A stretch of 64,000 nucleotides of DNA, taken from Streptomyces sp. 840.1 (GTDB taxonomy: Bacteria; Actinomycetota; Actinomycetes; Streptomycetales; Streptomycetaceae). A program made the translations under genes and the position numbers. The stretch covers positions 5,260,001 through 5,324,000 of the forward strand of contig NZ_RJUU01000001.1 in NCBI RefSeq assembly GCF_003751445.1. The letters run 5' to 3'. Positions 25,538-33,820 of this stretch are shown piece after piece. The notes beneath the pieces were generated by a model. That model did no database searches, was not told the origin of the DNA, and saw nothing but the letters and a program-made list of their open reading frames with translations. Position 1 is the stretch's first letter; each line of letters opens with the position of its first letter.

Positions 25538-26601
25538 TTGAAGCTGTCCGGGTGCAGTCCGCGCGCCAGGTCGCCCACCGCGTCCGCCGAGCGGACGCCG
25601 ACGAGGGTGTCGGTCAGCGGCAGCACCACGAAACGCCTGTTCTTGATCGCGGGCACATCGGCGAGGGCCGGCTGGGAGAGCAGGAACTTCTTCTTCTGCG
25701 CGACGCCGGTGCCCGCGTAGTCGTAGATGGCGATGACGTCGGGCTTGCGGTCGACGACCTGCTCCCAGGAGACGTCGCCGAACACGTCGTCCAGGTCGGA
25801 GAAGACGTTCCTGCCGCCTGCCAGTCTGATCAGTTCGTTGCCCAGGCCCTTGCCACCGGCCGTGAAGGCGGACTTGTCGCCGCTGTCGTAGACGAACACG
25901 GAGACGTCACGCGCGTCCTTCACGGCCTCGCTCGCCTTGCGGGCGCGGGTGCGCAGCTCGGAGACGAGGGTGGAGGCGCGGTCCGAGACGCCGAAGATCT
26001 TGCCGATCGTGCGTATCTCGGTGTACGTGTCCTCCATGGTCACCCCCTTCTCTCCGGCGCAGTTCTCCCGGTTGAGGTAGGTGTCGATGCCCGCGTCCTG
26101 GAACGCCTTGCGCGAGCGGCCCTCCTTCTCCGCGAACGCGCTGGCGTAGCCGCCGTAGACGAAGTCGGGATCGGTGTCGAGGGCCTTCTCGAACGACGGC
26201 GCCCCCTTCGACAGCTGCGGGATCGACGCGAAGTCCTTGCGCAGAGCGGGCAGGACCGCCGAGTCCGGGTACGACGTACCGGCCATCCGGTCCTTGAGCC
26301 CCAGCGAGAGCATCACTTCGGTCGGATGCTGGTGGATGGTCACCGCACGGGACGGCGGCTCGGTGTACGTCGTCCTGACACCACAGTTGTCGATGGTGAC
26401 GGGGAAGCCCTTCGCCGCCGAGGCGCTCGCCTCCGGGGGGCCGGCGGTGGCGCCGGACGAGCCGCAGCCCGACGTCAGCGCAATCGCCGACAGCACGGTG
26501 AGGGCTGCGGTGAGGCGCACGAGCCCGCGGCCGCGTGGGGCTGCGTACACCGCAGGCGAGGGGGAGAGCGAGAAAAGGGGACGGCTGTGACCGTCGTGCA
26601 T
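25534..26601 (-). CDS. btuF: Corrinoid/iron-complex ABC transporter substrate-binding lipoprotein
   Basis: Protein of 355 residues; ATG 26601 with GGAGG about 6 bp upstream. After a basic N-terminus, the segment LVRLTAALTVLSAIALTSGC is a lipoprotein signal with the lipobox cysteine. The rest is a class III periplasmic-binding fold: SRAVTIHQHPTEVMLSLGLK, DFVYGGYASAF, VSFVYD-like strands and SWEQVVDRKPDVIAIYDYAG. It captures the substrate outside the membrane and delivers it to the permease (4-bp overlap downstream). The riboswitch upstream supports a B12 or cobinamide substrate. Confidence 0.86.
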   Translation of the reverse strand: MHDGHSRPLFSLSPSPAVYAAPRGRGLVRLTAALTVLSAIALTSGCGSSGATAGPPEASASAAKGFPVTIDNCGVRTTYTEPPSRAVTIHQHPTEVMLSLGLKDRMAGTSYPDSAVLPALRKDFASIPQLSKGAPSFEKALDTDPDFVYGGYASAFAEKEGRSRKAFQDAGIDTYLNRENCAGEKGVTMEDTYTEIRTIGKIFGVSDRASTLVSELRTRARKASEAVKDARDVSVFVYDSGDKSAFTAGGKGLGNELIRLAGGRNVFSDLDDVFGDVSWEQVVDRKPDVIAIYDYAGTGVAQKKKFLLSQPALADVPAIKNRRFVVLPLTDTLVGVRSADAVGDLARGLHPDSFK

Positions 26602-26639
26602 GGGAAGCCTCCTGCGGAGTCCGCGCTCCTCGGATCGGG

Positions 26640-26765
26640 CCCGCGGCAGGTCAGTGACCTGACTTCCGCACACGCCCCGTGGGACATGCGCGGTCACAGT
26701 GGCGGGACCGCGCCGGACTCGCACCGGCTTCCTGGCTCCTGCTGCGGCATTGACCTGGTGATCGT
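26640..26765 (-). ncRNA. Cobalamin riboswitch upstream of btuFCD
   Basis: Read on the minus strand: CAGGAGCCAGGAAGCCGGTG, GAGTCCGGCGCGGTCCCGCC and ACTGTGACCGCG, then GGAAGTCAGGTCACTGACC as the B12-box region. The aptamer ends about 40 bp before the ATG of the binding-protein gene, so it can control the importer operon in response to B12. Confidence 0.88.
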
Positions 26766-27283
26766 ACGTAATGACCGGGTGAACGAGGAAACCGGTCCGT
26801 TCCTGGGGAGAGGTTCCTGGAAGACCGCGCGAGCGAGTACCGAGTACGGAACAGCGCGCGATCATCGCCATCGCCACGACATCGGGGCAGGTGATCTCCA
26901 TCAATTGACCCCTTTTGACCCTTCAAGCCGTGAAGGCGATACGGTGCGCCGACATCTTCTTCATCGTCGGCAAGGGACCCCACGAAGCGAAGCGGCCTGC
27001 CCGACCGGTGCCACCAGATGATCGGGGAGCACGCGCGGGGTCCGTACCGCGTGGTGAAGGTCGAAGACCCCGGCCGTGACCGGCGCCCAAGGGACCGCTC
27101 CGATTACACGGCGGCCGTGCAGGACCGGGGGGGGCTTGCCCCCGGGCACGTAGGTGGGGACCTGCGGACCGCCGGCTCCCTCTGCGCCTGGCACGTCTGC
27201 TGCCGGAGTCGACACAGGATTCAACCGTGAAACCGGGTGCACGCTGAACTCCATGACTCGCGGGGAGAGGAACTGCTACTGAC
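26766..27283. other. Gap between riboswitch and IS5-like element
   Basis: About 520 bp. It should hold the promoter of the riboswitch-btuFCD transcript on the minus strand. Two opposing open frames (26961-27254 minus, 27018-27230 plus) have no convincing ribosome binding site or motif, and I do not call them. Confidence 0.45.
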
Positions 27284-28073
27284 GAGCTCGTGCATGGTTG
27301 GCGGTGAGACGTCGAGCTCTGGATAGTCGATCATGGTTGCGTGGTGACGAACGTGACGCGTACCGCGATCATCAGCAACCGGAGGATCACGGGGCTTTCG
27401 GCCGCTGTGGTCGCTGAACTCGTTTCAGAGGTTGGGCCGTTGTGGCACGAATGTCACCAAGCCAGGCTCGTGCACCTTCGCCACGGGGTCACTCATGGTG
27501 TGCTGGCCTGCTGGTTCGGCGTGGACCGCTCGTCTGTCCCCCGGGCCATCGGCGAAGTGCGGCCCCTGCTCGCCGAGCGGGGATGCACTATCAGCCCCGG
27601 CGTGCGGCTGCGATCCCTGGCCGAGGTCGTTGACCATCTCGGCACGACCGGGAAGACCGGCATCATCGACGGCACTCGGATTCGTGTCCGCCGCCCGGCC
27701 GTTGGCAGCAAGAACCGGGACCGGTTCATCTCCGGCAAGAACAAGCAGATCGCCGTGAAGGTCATGGTGTTCACCGACGGGGACGGGCGGCTGCTGTTCT
27801 GTAGCCTGACCAGACCCGGGAGTTGCGCGGACATCACCCACACCCGAGAGTGAGGGCTGGTCAAGTTCCTGGCCGACGGGTCAACGGTCGAGATCCTGGC
27901 GGATGGCGGCTACCAAGGACTCGGAGCACAGACCGGCGGACGCGTCGTGACACCACCGCACCCCGGCCCACTGCCCCAGCAGCAAACCGCAGGCCGAATC
28001 CTGGCTCGGCAGATGTAAGCACCGAGACGCCGCCCTGGCCTTCGATGTCCCACTGCTAACCGTGCACGAGCTC
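27284..28073 (+). mobile_element. IS5-family insertion sequence remnant
   Basis: Imperfect terminal inverted repeats, GAGCTCGTGCATGGTT at 27284-27299 and the complement of GAGCTCGTGCACGGTT at 28058-28073, bound a transposase pseudogene. The length of about 790 bp fits a small IS5-group element. The transposase inside is broken, so the element is not autonomous. Confidence 0.75.
27341..28060 (+). pseudogene. IS5-family transposase pseudogene
   Basis: From GTG 27341 the frame reads an N-terminal HTH region (LACWFGVDRSSVPRAIGEVR) and the first DDE aspartate (TGIIDGTRIRVRRP), up to ADITHTRE. A TGA at 27851 stops it. The same frame goes on with GLVKFLADGSTVEILADGGY, containing the second catalytic aspartate, before degenerating near 27960. 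The C-terminal Glu region is not recognisable. A nonsense mutation plus 3' decay make it a pseudogene. Confidence 0.8.
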
Positions 28074-28086
28074 ATTAGCTCCGGCA

Positions 28087-28121
28087 TTGAGGGGCCAGCC
28101 GACGGGCGGCTGGCCCCTCAA
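28087..28121. terminator. Perfect 15-bp hairpin terminator
   Basis: TTGAGGGGCCAGCCG at 28087-28101 pairs perfectly with 28107-28121 around a 5-nt loop. It sits 29 bp after the stop of the minus-strand hydrolase at 28151 and can also end read-through from the IS5 remnant. Confidence 0.8.
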
Positions 28122-28150
28122 CCCGGGATGAAGGGTCGGGTGTTACTCGG

Positions 28151-29047
28151 TCAGACGGCCAGGTGCTCCAGGATGTCGACCAGTTTCGCGGGCTGGAGCA
28201 CGAACCCGGTGTGGCTGGTGTTCATCGTGTGTACGTCGTACGGATTGTCAGGGGTCAGCGCGTCGCATTCGGCGATCAGACGGTCCTGCATGGCCACGGG
28301 GATCGTCCGGTCGTCGGCCAGACGGATGTACGTGCGTGCGATGGTGCCCCAGGTGGCGGCGTCACCTCGCGCGTCGGCCGTCATCACCGCCAGCGATTCG
28401 TCCGGCTGGAGGATGTTGAGGAAGGCACGGAACTGTTCATCGGTGCCGTCCGCCATTATGGCCGCCTTGAGCAGGGCGAGCAGAACAGGGTCGGACGTAC
28501 GGTAGTTGGCCCGGCCGGCACCCAATTCGGCGGGATCGCCGACGTTCAGTGCTGCCAGCGGTGCCAGCAGGTTCTCGCTGAACTCGGGCTCCTGCATGTA
28601 CTCGATGGGGTTCGCGCGCTGTACGCACGACCACGCGGAGACGTAGACGAGCCGGTTCACCAGGTCGGGGACGGTGTTGCCCACCCCGGTGATAGTGGTC
28701 CCGCCGAGGCTGGCGCCGACGAGGACCACCGGCCCGTGCTCGGCCACCTGCCGGACGACGTCGACGACCATGTCGACGTTGTCTTCCAGGGTGACCGCAG
28801 CAAGGGTCGACGGCACGGCCGCCCACGCTTCGAGGTCCTGCGGCGCCTGGTAGGCGGCCGGATACTGTGCGTCGAATCCGTGGCCCGGAAGGTCGACGGC
28901 GAAGCTCCGATGGCCACGCAGCGCCAGTTCGCGCTGGACGGGAGCCCAGAGCAGCGAACTGGAGCACGAGCCGTGCACGAGCACGAACGTCGTATCCGCC
29001 TCGCGGGCCTGCCGTGGGCGCAGAGAGGTGCTGGGAACAGAAGTCAT
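28151..29047 (-). CDS. Alpha/beta hydrolase
   Basis: Protein of 298 residues. TFVLVHGSCSSSLLW carries the oxyanion HG motif, VVLVGASLGGTTI the nucleophile elbow G-x-S-x-G, and the C-terminal TSHTGFVLQPAKLVDIL the probable catalytic histidine. The fold resembles esterases of the plant methylesterase/hydroxynitrile-lyase-like branch of the superfamily, common in Streptomyces. The first ten residues are Arg-rich but there is no signal peptide, so it is cytoplasmic. It stands alone between a terminator and a gene-poor stretch. The substrate cannot be predicted. Confidence 0.8.
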   Translation of the reverse strand: MTSVPSTSLRPRQAREADTTFVLVHGSCSSSLLWAPVQRELALRGHRSFAVDLPGHGFDAQYPAAYQAPQDLEAWAAVPSTLAAVTLEDNVDMVVDVVRQVAEHGPVVLVGASLGGTTITGVGNTVPDLVNRLVYVSAWSCVQRANPIEYMQEPEFSENLLAPLAALNVGDPAELGAGRANYRTSDPVLLALLKAAIMADGTDEQFRAFLNILQPDESLAVMTADARGDAATWGTIARTYIRLADDRTIPVAMQDRLIAECDALTPDNPYDVHTMNTSHTGFVLQPAKLVDILEHLAV

Positions 29048-29732
29048 ACGGGTCAGTCCTATGTCCGATGTGCGCTACGGCAGGCATGGCCGAGGGGCTG
29101 ATGCCGCCGAAGCTGAGTGAGAAACGGACGCGCCTGTGATCAGGCGCATCCGGTTCAGTGGCCGTGCACACCCGTGCCGAGGGCAGCGGCAACCACCGCG
29201 TGCCGACCAGTGGCAGCACGCGTAGGGATGCGCTCACCGCAAAGGGGCGCGCGTCGCCTTGGGGTCGATCGGCACCCGCAGGGCAGTGGACTCCGTGAGA
29301 CCGCGGTGGTCTCCTGCGGGTTGCGCGACTGGTCCCGGTCGCGGAGCAACTAAGGCGACAGGCGGTTCTCAGACGGTCCGGAGACGGACGTAAATGTAGG
29401 ACATGACAAGCACCCTAACCGATGTTCGATCATTGGCGAGGGCATTAATTTGGCAGCCTCGGTGACGATCCAACTCCGCCGCTGCGTTGGGAAGTGGCTC
29501 CGAGATCGTCACAGTCGGCCTGACGTCCACGCGGTCATTGAGGGTGGGGCAGCTCGCTGGGGGCTTGATGAGACACGTGTGGGAGACGCCAGGGCGGTGA
29601 AGACCCGCTCCCAGACGTCCGGTCCGCGAGCAACGGCTCGGTCCGCGAGCATGGTGCATCAATTAACGGCATACTCGGGCCGACGACCGACTGATCCAAA
29701 CGAAACGTCTAAGGGCTGTTCCTGGGCTGCTT
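29048..29732. other. Gene-poor stretch
   Basis: About 685 bp with lower GC in places (around 29380-29460). No convincing gene is visible. Short open frames on both strands lack ribosome binding sites or recognisable motifs. The part near 29048-29110 probably contains the promoter of the hydrolase. Confidence 0.5.
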
Positions 29733-29777
29733 ACGCGTGTGCCCCCTCGGACCTGTTGACCGAGAGGGCACACGCGT
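29733..29777. terminator. Long hairpin terminator (18-bp stem)
   Basis: ACGCGTGTGCCCCCTCGG at 29733-29750 pairs with 29760-29777 with one mismatch around a 9-nt loop. It lies 10 bp after the stop of the lipoprotein gene on the minus strand. Confidence 0.78.
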
Positions 29778-29787
29778 TGCGGCGAGG

Positions 29788-30342
29788 CTACTGCTCGACC
29801 TTGAGTTCCAGTTCGCAGTCGAGGATCTGCGTGAATTCTTCATTTCCCTGACGGTACTCGAACCGGCAGCGCTTGATGTTTTTCTCGGGTGGTGAGGTGA
29901 TGTGAAGTTTGGCCTGGAAGAACATTTCGCTTTCCTTCTTGGCCGGGACCTTCACCGGCGAGACCGCGTAGTTCTTCAGGCGGGCGAAGTCGGGTGTGTC
30001 GGATTCCCCTTCGAGCGCCAGCAGGGGTAACCCATCGGTGTCCTGCAGGTTGTAAGCGGCGTAGCTGACCACCTTGAGTCCCTTGGGGGAGTCGACGACA
30101 CTCGCTCCGGTGATCTCGATGGGCCGGCTACTCACATTGCGGGGCACGGGGAGTGCGAAGTACCACGTCTGCCCAGTCTTCGCGTGGGTGTTGCCGACCG
30201 TGCCGCTCGACTGTGTTCCTTCCGTGTCCAGCGCCTTGCCCTGGCTCTGCGAGTCGGAGCAGCCGGCGAGGAGGAGAAGGATCAGCAGCGCCGCACCTTC
30301 AGTACGAGTAGAAGACGCCCGGCTTGCCCGAAAGAATGTCAT
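29788..30342 (-). CDS. Hypothetical lipoprotein
   Basis: Protein of 184 residues; ATG 30342 preceded by GGGGAAAG. The N-terminus MTFFRASRASSTRTEGAALL leads into LILLLLAGCS, a lipoprotein signal whose cysteine is about residue 28. The mature part looks like a beta-sandwich (TWYFALPVPRNVSSRPIEIT, CRFEYRQGNEEFTQILDCEL) with two cysteines that could form a disulphide. I do not recognise the family. It is a surface-anchored protein with its own terminator. Confidence 0.7.
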   Translation of the reverse strand: MTFFRASRASSTRTEGAALLILLLLAGCSDSQSQGKALDTEGTQSSGTVGNTHAKTGQTWYFALPVPRNVSSRPIEITGASVVDSPKGLKVVSYAAYNLQDTDGLPLLALEGESDTPDFARLKNYAVSPVKVPAKKESEMFFQAKLHITSPPEKNIKRCRFEYRQGNEEFTQILDCELELKVEQ

Positions 30343-30429
30343 TCTTTCCCCAGATGTAGTGCTTGGAGTTCTTCCTGTCACCGGCGAGGATGCGCTGCCT
30401 GGTCCGTGGGCCGCACGATATGGGACTAG

Positions 30430-30613
30430 GTGTCCTGTCCGTTGACGAGGTGGGGATCGAAGCCGGTCGGCAGGTCCCCGGTCGCGTTCCGCCACTTGGT
30501 GAGGTAGTCCGACACATTGGTCTGGCACGTCGACAAAGCGAAAGTCCTGGCGGATTCCGCCGTGGACTGCGGAGCCGCGATCGCGCCCGCAGTCAAGGTC
30601 CGCCATGTGAAGG
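30430..30613 (-). pseudogene. Possible coding remnant, unknown
   Basis: On the minus strand an open stretch reads TAGAIAAPQSTAESARTFAL, STCQTNVSDYLTKWRNATGD and LPTGFDPHLVNGQDT, then a TAG. It looks like the C-terminus of a protein, but the frame has a stop upstream and no start with a ribosome binding site. It may be the remains of a gene once next to the lipoprotein. Confidence 0.3.
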
Positions 30614-30684
30614 ATCTTCAGTGGCGCAACGACGGGTAGGCCTGTTCGTGCCGAGTCGGCTGTTCGAAATGAATGAGGGAACTC

Positions 30685-30819
30685 ATGGAAAATATTCTGA
30701 CACTGGCGGCGGCTGGGCAGGGCAGGAAAGAGTTGCCCCCCTGGGGGATTGCGGTCTTCCTGGTGATAGTGGCCATGGTGGGGGTTTTCCTTCTCTTCAG
30801 ATTCAAGAAGCGCCGGTAA
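30685..30819 (+). CDS. Small single-pass membrane protein (44 residues)
   Basis: ATG 30685 with GAGGG 6-10 bp upstream. MENILTLAAAGQGRKELPPW is followed by one hydrophobic segment (GIAVFLVIVAMVGVFLLF) and a basic end (RFKKRR), the positive-inside signature of a type I-like single-pass protein. Codons and the ribosome binding site support expression. No family is recognised. Confidence 0.55.
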   Translation: MENILTLAAAGQGRKELPPWGIAVFLVIVAMVGVFLLFRFKKRR

Positions 30820-31227
30820 TGAGGAGTCCGGCATCGTCTTCTGTCGCGTAACTCACTGACGGGAAACACGGGAAGGAGTAGACCTCGTCGACGGCTGGGT
30901 GAAACGCCGAGACCGTTGCCATGGGGCGGAGGGCGGAACCGCTCCGGTTCGTCAAAAGCTCGTAACGCGATCATGGTCGATTCTTCTTGAGGCACCTCCA
31001 GCAGATGAGGGCAAGAGCCCCGATCTCGGTGACAAGGTCCTACGGCTCCGCCCCGAACCGCGACGCGCTGTTCTGCGTTGCGCACGCGCAGTGATCCCGC
31101 CCGGCACCTCCTGCAAGGATCGTCCCAACGGCTCGAGGGCCTGGGCAGGGTCCGCTGTGCATGTCTCTTCGATTCGCAGATGATCGAGAAGTTCTACCGC
31201 CCGGCCCGCTCTGCGAGAATGAGCCGT
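30820..31227. other. Gap before the RsbQ-like operon
   Basis: About 400 bp without a convincing gene. It should contain the promoter of the RsbQ-RsbP-RsbV-like operon, but I could not pick a clear sigma-factor box. Confidence 0.4.
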
Positions 31228-32037
31228 ATGAGCGTGCGTAGGAGGAACCGGGTGCGGGTGTCAGGCCGCCCAGGCGCACCGGTGGTGGTGCTGGCGCACG
31301 GCTTCGGGTGCGACCAGAACATGTGGCGCCTGGTCGCGCCGACTCTGGAGCGGGACTTCACGGTGGTGGTCTTCGACCACGTGGGCGCCGGCCGGTCCGA
31401 TCTGGAGGCATGGAACAGGGACCGGTACTCCAGCCTGGACGGGTATGCCGAGGACGTCCTGGAGATCTGCCGCGACCTGGACCTGGGGCCGGTGACGTTC
31501 GTGGGGCACTCGGTGAGCGCGATGATGGGCGTGCTGGCCGCCGCCCGGCACCCCGAGCTCTTCGCGGGCCTGGTCCTCCTCGCCCCGTCGCCCTGCTTCA
31601 TCGACGACCCCGCGGTCGGCTACCGCGGCGGCTTCAGCGCCGAGGACATAGAGGAGCTCCTCGAGTCCCTGGACGCGAACTATCTCGGCTGGTCGGGCGC
31701 CATGGCCCCGGTCATCATGGGTAACCCCGAGCGCCCCGCGCTGGGCGAGGAGCTGACGAGCAGCTTCTGCGCCACGGACCCGGAGATCCAGCGGGTCTTC
31801 GCCCGGGTGACGTTCCTGTCCGACAACCGCGCCGACCTGGAGCGGGTGACCGTGCCCACCCTGGTCGCCCAGTGCTCCAGCGACGCCATCGCCCCGCCCG
31901 AGGTCGGCGTCTTCGTCCAGGCCCAGATCAAGGGCAGCCGCCTGATCACCCTGACCGCCACCGGGCACTGCCCCCAGCTCAGCGCCCCGGAGGAGACCGC
32001 CGAGGCGATCGGCCGCTTCGCGGGAGCCCTGGGGTGA
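31228..32037 (+). CDS. rsbQ: RsbQ-like alpha/beta hydrolase
   Basis: Protein of 269 residues from ATG 31228 (alternative ATG 31219). VVVLAHGFGCDQNMWRLVAP is the hallmark N-terminal stretch of the RsbQ/KAI2/D14 group. TFVGHSVSAMMGVLAA holds the nucleophile Ser (GHS-x-S), a Phe/Ser-type lid region follows, and TLVAQCSSDAIAPPEVGVFV and ATGHCPQLSAPEE supply Asp and His. In Bacillus, RsbQ is needed for activation of the phosphatase RsbP under energy stress. Here the next gene, overlapping by one base (TGATG), is exactly such a PAS-PP2C phosphatase. Confidence 0.85.
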   Translation: MSVRRRNRVRVSGRPGAPVVVLAHGFGCDQNMWRLVAPTLERDFTVVVFDHVGAGRSDLEAWNRDRYSSLDGYAEDVLEICRDLDLGPVTFVGHSVSAMMGVLAAARHPELFAGLVLLAPSPCFIDDPAVGYRGGFSAEDIEELLESLDANYLGWSGAMAPVIMGNPERPALGEELTSSFCATDPEIQRVFARVTFLSDNRADLERVTVPTLVAQCSSDAIAPPEVGVFVQAQIKGSRLITLTATGHCPQLSAPEETAEAIGRFAGALG

Positions 32038-33296
32038 TGTGCCGGACCCAGGGCGACCAGGACCGCGAACCGGAGTCCGGCGGACGCCCCGACGACGACC
32101 AGACGTTCTCCGCCCTGCTGGAGGACAGCGCCGAGGACCTCTACGAGCACGCCCCCTGCGGCTACCTGTCCACTCTGCTCGACGGCCGGATCGTCAAGAT
32201 CAACACCACGCTCCTCGACTGGCTCGGCCACCGGCGCGGCGATCTGGTGGGCCACAGGAAGTTCTCCGATCTCCTCACCGTCGGGGGCCGGCTCTACCAC
32301 GAGACCCACTTCGCCCCGCTGCTGCGCCTGCAGGGCGAGATCAGCGGCATCGCCCTGGAACTCAAGGCCGCCGACGGCCGGCGTCTGCCGGTCCTGGTGA
32401 CCTCGACGGTCAAGACCGGCAGCGACGGGCAGCCGCTGCTGATCCGTACCACCGTCTTCGACGCCCGCGACCGCCGCTCCTACGAGGAGGAACTGCTGCG
32501 CGCCCGCCGGGAGTCCGAGCGCGAGCGCGAACGCCTGCAGCAGCTGACCACGACGCTCCAGCAGACGCTGCTGCCCCCGACCCTGGCCGACGTGCCGGGC
32601 CTGAACGTGGCCGCGCACTACCACATCGCCTCGGTCGACGAGGTCGGCGGTGACTTCTACGACCTCTTCCCCCTCGCCGACGGAACCTGGGGCATGTTCC
32701 TGGGCGATGTGTGCGGCAAGGGCGCGGCCGCCGCTGCCGTCACCTCCCTGGCCCGCTACACCCTGCGCGCGGCCGCGGTGTACGACCCCGACCCGGCCGC
32801 GGTCCTGAGCAACCTCAACACCGTCCTGAACCACGAGTACAACGGCATCGATCCCAGGTTCTGCACCGTCCTGTTCGGCCTGCTCACCCCCGACGGCGAC
32901 CTGGGCGGGTTCGAAATCACCCTGGCCAGCGGCGGGCACCCGCCCGCGCTGCTGATCCGCGCCGACGGCACCGCCGACTACCTGCCCACCCCCGACGGCC
33001 AGCTCATCGGCGTCCTGCCCGACGCCCACATTTCCACCACCACCTTCCACCTCGATCCAGGCGACACCCTGCTCCTGCACACCGACGGCCTCACCGAGGC
33101 GCACACCGCCATCGCCGGCGACCGCTACGGCGACGAGGCGCTCCTCGACTTCGGCCGCGCCCTGGCTCCCACCACCGCCGAGACCACCGTCTCCGCGATC
33201 CGTGAACTCCTGGACACCCTCGGCACCGGGGTGGACGACGACACCGCCGTCCTGGCCATCCATGTGCCCCGGCCCGACCGTGAAGAGCAGCAGTGA
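32037..33296 (+). CDS. rsbP: PAS-PP2C (RsbP/RsbU-like) serine phosphatase
   Basis: Protein of 419 residues. Residues about 35-160 are a PAS domain (YEHAPCGYLSTLLDGRIVKI, then NTTLLDWLGHRRGDLVGHR). A short coiled linker (RARRESERERERLQQLTTTL) leads to a PP2C/SpoIIE phosphatase domain (190-415). Metal-binding motifs are VGGDFYDLFPLADGTWGMFL, GDVCGKGAAAA, ASGGHPPALL, LLLHTDGLTEA and DDDTAVLAI. Such enzymes dephosphorylate STAS anti-anti-sigma factors to release sigma factors. The STAS gene follows with a 4-bp overlap and RsbQ precedes, so the set is a complete energy-stress-type input module. Translation may start at GTG 32034 or ATG 32037. Confidence 0.87.
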   Translation: MCRTQGDQDREPESGGRPDDDQTFSALLEDSAEDLYEHAPCGYLSTLLDGRIVKINTTLLDWLGHRRGDLVGHRKFSDLLTVGGRLYHETHFAPLLRLQGEISGIALELKAADGRRLPVLVTSTVKTGSDGQPLLIRTTVFDARDRRSYEEELLRARRESERERERLQQLTTTLQQTLLPPTLADVPGLNVAAHYHIASVDEVGGDFYDLFPLADGTWGMFLGDVCGKGAAAAAVTSLARYTLRAAAVYDPDPAAVLSNLNTVLNHEYNGIDPRFCTVLFGLLTPDGDLGGFEITLASGGHPPALLIRADGTADYLPTPDGQLIGVLPDAHISTTTFHLDPGDTLLLHTDGLTEAHTAIAGDRYGDEALLDFGRALAPTTAETTVSAIRELLDTLGTGVDDDTAVLAIHVPRPDREEQQ

Positions 33297-33649
33297 CCCA
33301 GCTCAGCACCACCTCGCGCACCACCCCCGCCGGGCCGGTTGTCACTCTCAGCGGCGAACTCGACCACCACAGCGCACCTCAGGTCCGCGCCGTGCTGCCC
33401 GGACTGGACATCGGACCGGGACAGCAACTCGTCGTCGACCTCGGCGGTCTCACCTTCTGCGACTCCAGCGGCATCACCGTCCTGATCGCCGCACGCAACC
33501 AGGCCCTCGCCAGGAACGCCGGCATCGTCCTGGTCGCCGTCCCCGAACGCGTCAGGCGGATCTTCGCCATCGTCGGCCTCGACCAGGTCTTCCCGACCCA
33601 CCCCACCGCCCAGGCGGCCGAAGCCGCCTGGACACCCCCGGCCGGTTGA
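33293..33649 (+). CDS. STAS-domain anti-sigma factor antagonist (RsbV-like)
   Basis: Protein of 118 residues, GTG 33293 overlapping the phosphatase stop (GTGA). VVTLSGELDHHSAPQVRAVL and LVVDLGGLTFCDSSGITVLI form the STAS core. The phosphorylatable Ser sits in DSSG, with conserved Asp before it. The dephosphorylated form binds an anti-sigma kinase and frees the sigma factor. No RsbW-like kinase or sigma gene lies in the window, so partners are encoded elsewhere. Confidence 0.88.
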   Translation: MTQLSTTSRTTPAGPVVTLSGELDHHSAPQVRAVLPGLDIGPGQQLVVDLGGLTFCDSSGITVLIAARNQALARNAGIVLVAVPERVRRIFAIVGLDQVFPTHPTAQAAEAAWTPPAG

Positions 33650-33820
33650 GCGAGCCGGCCGACGCGGGAGGAGCTCGACGCAGGGGCGTCGGTCACGGCA
33701 CTCCCCGGCACTTGAGGGTTCGCGCCACCTGGGCTGAAAAGGCGTCGTTCCGCCAGGACTTGAGCTGGCAGACCCTGAAAGGAGAGGGAAGAGGGCACGG
33801 GCTGAGCAGAGGGAGCCGCC

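Noticed and set aside
26961..27254. 97-residue minus-strand ORF
   Set aside because: No ribosome binding site, no motif, and overlaps an equally weak plus-strand ORF (27018-27230).
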